DNA from: a bacterium | GTDB taxonomy: Bacteria > Cyanobacteriota > Vampirovibrionia > Gastranaerophilales > Gastranaerophilaceae | Direction: 5' to 3' | Assembly: GCA_024408905.1 (NCBI GenBank) | Contig: JAKSUP010000036.1 | Span: 1 to 9,096, forward strand | DNA: 9,096 nucleotides | Shown: one piece after another, positions 5,316-9,096 of the stretch | Layout of the letters: each line of letters opens with the position of its first letter | Numbering within the stretch: position 1 is the stretch's first letter | Notes under the pieces: model-generated | What the model was told of the DNA's origin: nothing | What the model saw: the letters and a program-made list of their open reading frames with translations, nothing else | Databases searched by the model: none | Position numbers and translations under genes: made by a program

Positions 5316-6614
5316 ATGAAGATATTAAACGATCAACAAGAAGAATATAGAGCTTTTTTAAAGCATATAAGAGAAGAAAAACAGGAATCCTCTAGTCTTG
5401 TCAAGTTCGTTTTTACCGTAATTACGGCTTTGATATGTGCAATAATTGTCTGTGTGATTTTTCTTAATATGGCAGATAATGTTAGCAGAACAAATGAAGA
5501 CACAACAGGTATTTTTAAATTTACAAGAAAACACAAAAATGAATTTAATGTTCCTTTTGCTCCAAGGCGTCAAAATATCTTATTGTTAGGTATTGATTCC
5601 AATGGTCAGGGAACTGATATGTGGGAAGGAACAAGATCTGATACAATTCTTGTTGTAAACATTGATCCTAAAACCCATTCAATAAAGGCAATTTCTATTC
5701 CTCGCGATAGTAAGGTATATTTGCCTGATAACAAAGGTGTACAAAAAATCAATTCAGCTCACGCTCTGGGTGGTATAAATCTTGTTAAAAAGACTCTGAG
5801 AGAAACTTTCGGTATCAAAATTGACAGGTATATTATTGTTCATGATGAAGCCGTTGAAAAAGTTGTTGACGCAATTGGCGGGGTTCCTATATATGTTGAA
5901 AAGAATATGCATTACCACGATTATGCAGGTAAACTTCATATAGATTTGGAAAAAGGAAACACTGTTCTTAATGGTAAACAAGCAGTCGGATACTTAAGAT
6001 ACAGAAAAGATGGTTTGGGTGATATAGGCAGAACTCAACGTCAACAATGGTTTATGAAAAGTTTGTTTGATAAAATTCATTCTCCACAAATTATTACAAA
6101 AATACCTGAGGTATTAAATGCTTTAAATAGTTATGTTAAAACAGATATGAGTTTTTATGAGTTATCTCAATATGCTGCGCTTGCAAGAAGCATTGATAAA
6201 AACAAAATAGAAATTGCAACTTTACCCGGCGCACCTAATCAAAAAGGGTATATAAGCTATTGGATTTTGGATCCTGCAAAAACTCAAGAAGTTATTAACA
6301 GAATGATTTACAGAGATAAACCGGTTATGGAAAACGGAAAATTTGTCGCCGGTATTATGTATTCACCAAGACGCGAGAATGATGCAGAAGAAATCAAAAA
6401 ACAGCTTGCAGAGCTTGGTTTTGAAGTTAAGATGCTACAAATTACGCAGCTTTCTCATTCAAAATTTGTAGCTAATAAAAATGTTGTTACAACAGATTTT
6501 TATAACTGGTTAGAAAAGAAAGTCCCAAGTATTCGTGATTTTCAATTTGTTTATGATCCGACAGGAAATTTCTCTGTATCAAGCGATTTTACTATCGTAC
6601 TTGCAGAACAATAA
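5316..6614 (+). CDS. LytR-CpsA-Psr (LCP) family envelope glycopolymer transferase
   Basis: LCP enzymes transfer glycopolymers from polyprenyl-pyrophosphate carriers to peptidoglycan or other cell-surface acceptors. The 432-residue protein has a cytoplasmic N-terminus, one membrane anchor (about 29-51) and an extracytoplasmic LCP domain (about 86-255). Conserved residues are visible: D94 in LLGIDS, R107 and D109 in GTRSDT, R130 and D131 in SIPRDSKV, the arginine pair R228/R230 in YLRYRKD, and D236 with R239 in GDIGRTQRQ. These match the phosphate- and metal-binding positions known from Cps2A and TagT. The C-terminal part (about 335-430) resembles the LytR_C domain. Ribosome-binding site GGAGAG lies at 5299-5304, 11 nt before the ATG, and TATAAT at 5287-5292 could be its -10, without a clear -35. 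The nitroreductase follows 28 bp later and is probably co-transcribed. Together with the preceding glycosyltransferase it suggests envelope glycan assembly (inference). Confidence 0.92.
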   Translation: MKILNDQQEEYRAFLKHIREEKQESSSLVKFVFTVITALICAIIVCVIFLNMADNVSRTNEDTTGIFKFTRKHKNEFNVPFAPRRQNILLLGIDSNGQGTDMWEGTRSDTILVVNIDPKTHSIKAISIPRDSKVYLPDNKGVQKINSAHALGGINLVKKTLRETFGIKIDRYIIVHDEAVEKVVDAIGGVPIYVEKNMHYHDYAGKLHIDLEKGNTVLNGKQAVGYLRYRKDGLGDIGRTQRQQWFMKSLFDKIHSPQIITKIPEVLNALNSYVKTDMSFYELSQYAALARSIDKNKIEIATLPGAPNQKGYISYWILDPAKTQEVINRMIYRDKPVMENGKFVAGIMYSPRRENDAEEIKKQLAELGFEVKMLQITQLSHSKFVANKNVVTTDFYNWLEKKVPSIRDFQFVYDPTGNFSVSSDFTIVLAEQ

Positions 6615-6642
6615 TTGTGTGTAAAATTTAAGGAGTTTTATT

Positions 6643-7254
6643 ATGGCTGATTTGTTGGAATTAATTTCTTCAAGGAAAAGTGTTAGAAAATATACAGAGG
6701 AGCATATTCCGGATGAGGATTTGAGAAAAATCTTAGAAGCAGGTCGCTTGGCACCTTCTTGGATGAATGTTCAATCTTGGAAATTTGTTTTAATTAAATC
6801 ACAAGAACATAAAGATTTGTTGTCGGAGTTATCAATCGGGCAACAACAGGTTAAAACTGCTGATGCTTTAATTGTTTGTGTTGCTGATACTTCTGCTTGG
6901 GAAAGTGCAGGAATTTCTAATATGCAAAATCCTGCTCTAAATCCTGCTTTACAAAGAAAAGACGGTCTTTTAATAAGAACAATGGAGCAAGTTATTTATC
7001 CGACAGCCTATATGATGTTGGAAGCTCATTCTTTAGGGGTAAGCTCTTGTATAATAGGAGCTTTGGGGAGTGAAATTACGGAAATATTGCCTGAAGTGTA
7101 TGCAAAAGTTAAACAAGAATTAAATTTGAACGATAAGCAAATAATTGCAGGAATTATAACTCTGGGGTATGACGCTGCGCCAAGTCCTGCAAATAAAGTC
7201 AGAAAAGCTTTTGATGACGTTGTTTCATTGGAAAAAATCGGAAACAAGTTTTAA
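6643..7254 (+). CDS. Nitroreductase-family FMN-dependent oxidoreductase
   Basis: The 203-residue product fits the nitroreductase superfamily: homodimeric cytosolic flavoproteins that use NAD(P)H to reduce nitroaromatics, quinones or related compounds. The FMN-binding N-terminus reads SSRKSVRKYTEEHIPDE (9-25; R11, S13 and R15 at the usual phosphate-contact positions). APSWMNVQSWKFVLIKS (37-53) follows, the equivalent of the common APSxxNxQPWxF motif, with Ser in place of the usual Pro at 45. The central GVSSCIIGAL and the late GYDAAPSPANKVRK match the second FMN-contact region and the C-terminal arm. AAGGAG (6630-6635) is a strong ribosome-binding site seven bases before the ATG. It sits 28 bp after the LCP gene, likely the same transcript. 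Its stop codon overlaps that of the converging adenine deaminase gene. The physiological substrate cannot be predicted. Confidence 0.9.
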   Translation: MADLLELISSRKSVRKYTEEHIPDEDLRKILEAGRLAPSWMNVQSWKFVLIKSQEHKDLLSELSIGQQQVKTADALIVCVADTSAWESAGISNMQNPALNPALQRKDGLLIRTMEQVIYPTAYMMLEAHSLGVSSCIIGALGSEITEILPEVYAKVKQELNLNDKQIIAGIITLGYDAAPSPANKVRKAFDDVVSLEKIGNKF

Positions 7255-8963
7255 TTTTTAAATATATCAACAAAATCGAATTTATTAGTATCAAAGACAC
7301 CTTTGTCCGTAATTTTTAATTCAGGAATTACAGGTAAAGACAAAAATCCCATTGTCATAAACGGATCATCAAGCGTGCAGCCGATAGAATGTGCAGCATT
7401 ATTAAGTTCTGTGCATTTATCCAAGACGTAATTGAAATCTTGATCGGACATTAAGCCTGCAATTGGGAGTGGAAGTTCTGAAATAACTTCACCATTATTT
7501 ACGACAACTTTACCACCTTGAAGTTTAACAATTTCAACGGCTGCCAAGTACATATCGTAATCATTTGTGCCGATTACTATCATATTGTGTGAATCGTGTG
7601 CTACGGTTGAAGCTATTGCACCGGATTTCAGGTTAAACCCTTTAACAAAGCCTTTGCCGATATTTCCTGTTGCCCTATGTCTTTCTATAACGCATATTTT
7701 AAGTGTGTCAGTATCTGTATTTGATACTAAATTTCCGTTTTCTAATTTAGCTTTTGACATAACGGATTTTGTTACAATTTTATGTGGCACAACTTCAATT
7801 GTTTTAATGATGTCAGTATTTGATTTTATTTCAAAGTCATTTTCTTCAATCCATTTTACGTTGACAGAACCCCTCATTGAAGGGATTTCGATTTCATCAA
7901 GTTCTGCAACAAGCTTTTTATTTTCAACAATAACTTTACCGTTTTTGATAACATAACTTGGTTCAAATGTTTTTAAATCAGGTAAAATCAGTAAATCTGC
8001 TTTGTACCCCGGTGCTACTGCTCCAAGGTTTTTTAGTCCAAAATATTCTGCTGTATTAAGACTTGCACATTGTACGGCTTTTATTGGGTCAACTCCTGAT
8101 GCTACAGCTCTTTTTACCATTCCGTTTATGTGTTCTTTTAAATCTGACGGATGTCGGTCGTCTGTTACAAATAAGCATTTTCTTGTATTACATTCTTTCA
8201 ACACGGGAATGAGTGCGTCCAAATCTTTTGCAGCAGTACCTTCTCGTATCATCAAATACATTCCGAGTCGCAATTTTTCTTTTGCTTCGTCAGGAGTAGT
8301 ACATTCGTGATCGGATTTTACCCCACTTGCAATATATGCACAAAGGTCTTTACCACACAAATGTGGTGCGTGTCCGTCTATTTTTCTATCTCTGTTTTTT
8401 GCAAGTTCAAGTTTTGCGATTACGTTTTTGTCTAAGTTTAGTACCCCCGGATAGTTCATCATTTCTGCAATTCCGAGAACCCAAGGACGTCCGATAAGTA
8501 AAGATAAATCGTAACTGTTCAAATCAAAGCCTGATGTTTCAAAAGGAGTTGCAGGAACGCAAGACGGAAGCATTGTATAAACATCCAGTGGCAAATCTTT
8601 ACTTGCTTGGTGCATAAAACTTATACCATGCAGACCAAAGACGTTTGAAATTTCGTGAGGGTCAATGATTACGGTTGTTGTACCGACAGGCAGAACAGCT
8701 TTTGCAAATTCTTTAGGTAAAACCATAGCACTTTCTAAATGCACATGTCCGTCGATGAATGAAGGTGTTACATAAGCACCTTTTGCGTCGATTTCCGTCG
8801 CTCCTATATAACCTTCACCAATACCGACAATAATCCCGTCAGTAATCGCTATATCACCTTTATAGATTTCTTCTGATAAAACGTTTACTATATTTGCATT
8901 TTTTATAACAAAATCGGCTTCTTCCAAGCCTCTTGCAGTATTAATTATTCTATTCTGTTCCAT
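7251..8963 (-). CDS. ade: Adenine deaminase
   Basis: This enzyme converts adenine to hypoxanthine and ammonia in purine salvage, in the cytosol, and belongs to the metal-dependent amidohydrolase superfamily. The 570-residue length is normal for the Ade/AdeC type. Metal-binding and catalytic motifs appear in order: FIDGHVHLESAM (69-80, with H73, H75 and E77), VIIDPHEI (98-105), DGHAPHL (196-202), SDHECTT (217-223) and TDDRHPSDL (267-275). ASLNTAEYFGL and the metal-cyclase-like KADLLIL follow, and the C-terminal domain carries ASTVAHDSHNMIVIG, typical of adenine deaminases. The start ATG at 8961-8963 is preceded on its strand by TAGGAACTTAA, so the ribosome-binding site is supplied by the last unit of the 10-bp tandem repeat. 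It is probably co-transcribed with the partial gene ending 47 bp upstream. Its last codon overlaps the stop of the convergent nitroreductase gene by 4 bp, leaving no room for a separate terminator. Confidence 0.95.
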   Translation of the reverse strand: MEQNRIINTARGLEEADFVIKNANIVNVLSEEIYKGDIAITDGIIVGIGEGYIGATEIDAKGAYVTPSFIDGHVHLESAMVLPKEFAKAVLPVGTTTVIIDPHEISNVFGLHGISFMHQASKDLPLDVYTMLPSCVPATPFETSGFDLNSYDLSLLIGRPWVLGIAEMMNYPGVLNLDKNVIAKLELAKNRDRKIDGHAPHLCGKDLCAYIASGVKSDHECTTPDEAKEKLRLGMYLMIREGTAAKDLDALIPVLKECNTRKCLFVTDDRHPSDLKEHINGMVKRAVASGVDPIKAVQCASLNTAEYFGLKNLGAVAPGYKADLLILPDLKTFEPSYVIKNGKVIVENKKLVAELDEIEIPSMRGSVNVKWIEENDFEIKSNTDIIKTIEVVPHKIVTKSVMSKAKLENGNLVSNTDTDTLKICVIERHRATGNIGKGFVKGFNLKSGAIASTVAHDSHNMIVIGTNDYDMYLAAVEIVKLQGGKVVVNNGEVISELPLPIAGLMSDQDFNYVLDKCTELNNAAHSIGCTLDDPFMTMGFLSLPVIPELKITDKGVFDTNKFDFVDIFKN

Positions 8964-8970
8964 TTAAGTT

Positions 8971-9008
8971 CCTATTTACCCCTATTTACCCCTATTTACC
9001 CCTTTACC
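8971..9008 (-). repeat. Short tandem repeat in the ade leader
   Basis: On the + strand CCTATTTACC occurs three times without gaps (8971-8980, 8981-8990, 8991-9000), followed by a shortened unit CCTTTACC (9001-9008). On the ade coding strand the unit is GGTAAATAGG. The array fills nearly the whole gap between the stop codon of the upstream gene (9010-9012) and the ade start (8963). Each unit boundary gives a purine-rich TAGGGG that looks like a Shine-Dalgarno core, and the unit nearest ade acts as its ribosome-binding site. Confidence 0.8.
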
Positions 9009-9009
9009 C

Positions 9010-9096
9010 CTATATGATTAAATCTTTATCGTTTAAAAGTATACTCAAATCTTTTGATTTTATAGCGTTTTCAATTATGTCATTAAATTCCTCGAC
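9010..9096 (-). CDS. 3' end of an unidentified gene, cut by the window edge
   Basis: Reading the - strand from the window edge, 28 codons stay open and end in TAG (9010-9012): VEEFNDIIENAIKSKDLSIL then LNDKDLII. The charged, Lys/Glu/Asp-rich, Ile/Leu-rich composition looks like genuine helical protein and agrees with the codon bias of the neighbours. The frame is open for only 87 bp, so chance is possible, but the tandem repeat starts right after the stop, as expected for a short intergenic gap. If real, it is the upstream partner of ade in an operon. Product not recognised. Confidence 0.5.
   Translation of the reverse strand, partial: VEEFNDIIENAIKSKDLSILLNDKDLII

Noticed and set aside
7567..8310. 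Two + strand open frames (7567-7956 and 8002-8310) opposite adenine deaminase
   Set aside because: The reverse strand encodes a full-length, motif-complete enzyme here; the + strand frames are Ser/Phe/Thr-rich shadows.
8971..9008. Short CRISPR-like array
   Set aside because: The units are 10 bp with no spacers; this is a simple tandem repeat.

Overview
The window reads as AT-rich chromosomal DNA from a bacterium that probably has an outer envelope of Gram-negative or cyanobacterial type. An ArnT/PMT-like membrane glycosyltransferase sits beside a LytR-CpsA-Psr (LCP) protein, and the tRNA gene does not encode its CCA end. That mix is seen in gut lineages such as the Melainabacteria/Gastranaerophilales group, but the lineage is an inference from gene content and base composition, since there is no rRNA or marker gene here.

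Layout. (i) 1-230: intergenic DNA with a diverged piece of a repeat that recurs near 3306-3349, then a promoter close to the next gene. (ii) 231-2573: a drug-efflux locus made of a MarR-type regulator, a 14-helix DHA2/EmrB-like MFS transporter, and an overlapping 74-residue gene of unknown function. A perfect 24-bp palindrome covers the transporter's -10 region and is the obvious operator candidate. (iii) 2574-3403: about 830 bp without a credible gene. It holds a cluster of hairpins ending in a terminator, then a 404-bp MITE-like element with perfect 20-bp terminal inverted repeats, then a repeat tail and the tRNA promoter. (iv) 3404-3675: tRNA-Ser(GGA), followed by a hairpin-rich insert that ends in a second copy of the tRNA 3' end. 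(v) 3730-7254: GT-C glycosyltransferase, LCP transferase and nitroreductase on the + strand. (vi) 7251-9096, - strand: adenine deaminase, converging on the nitroreductase with a 4-bp overlap, preceded by a 10-bp tandem repeat and the 3' end of another gene cut by the window edge.

How the genes fit together. The MarR and MFS pair looks like a locally controlled efflux system without its own EmrA-type adaptor. The glycosyltransferase and LCP protein both use polyprenyl-linked or envelope glycan substrates and plausibly serve cell-envelope glycan assembly. The nitroreductase and adenine deaminase are housekeeping or salvage enzymes.

The most unusual part is the tRNA-Ser region. A 21-bp duplication of the tRNA 3' end bounds an insert that also carries an inverted copy of the T-arm, so the downstream RNA could pair with the tRNA itself. 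This looks like a small tRNA-targeted element or the scar of a larger one. No complete, obviously new multi-gene system is present.
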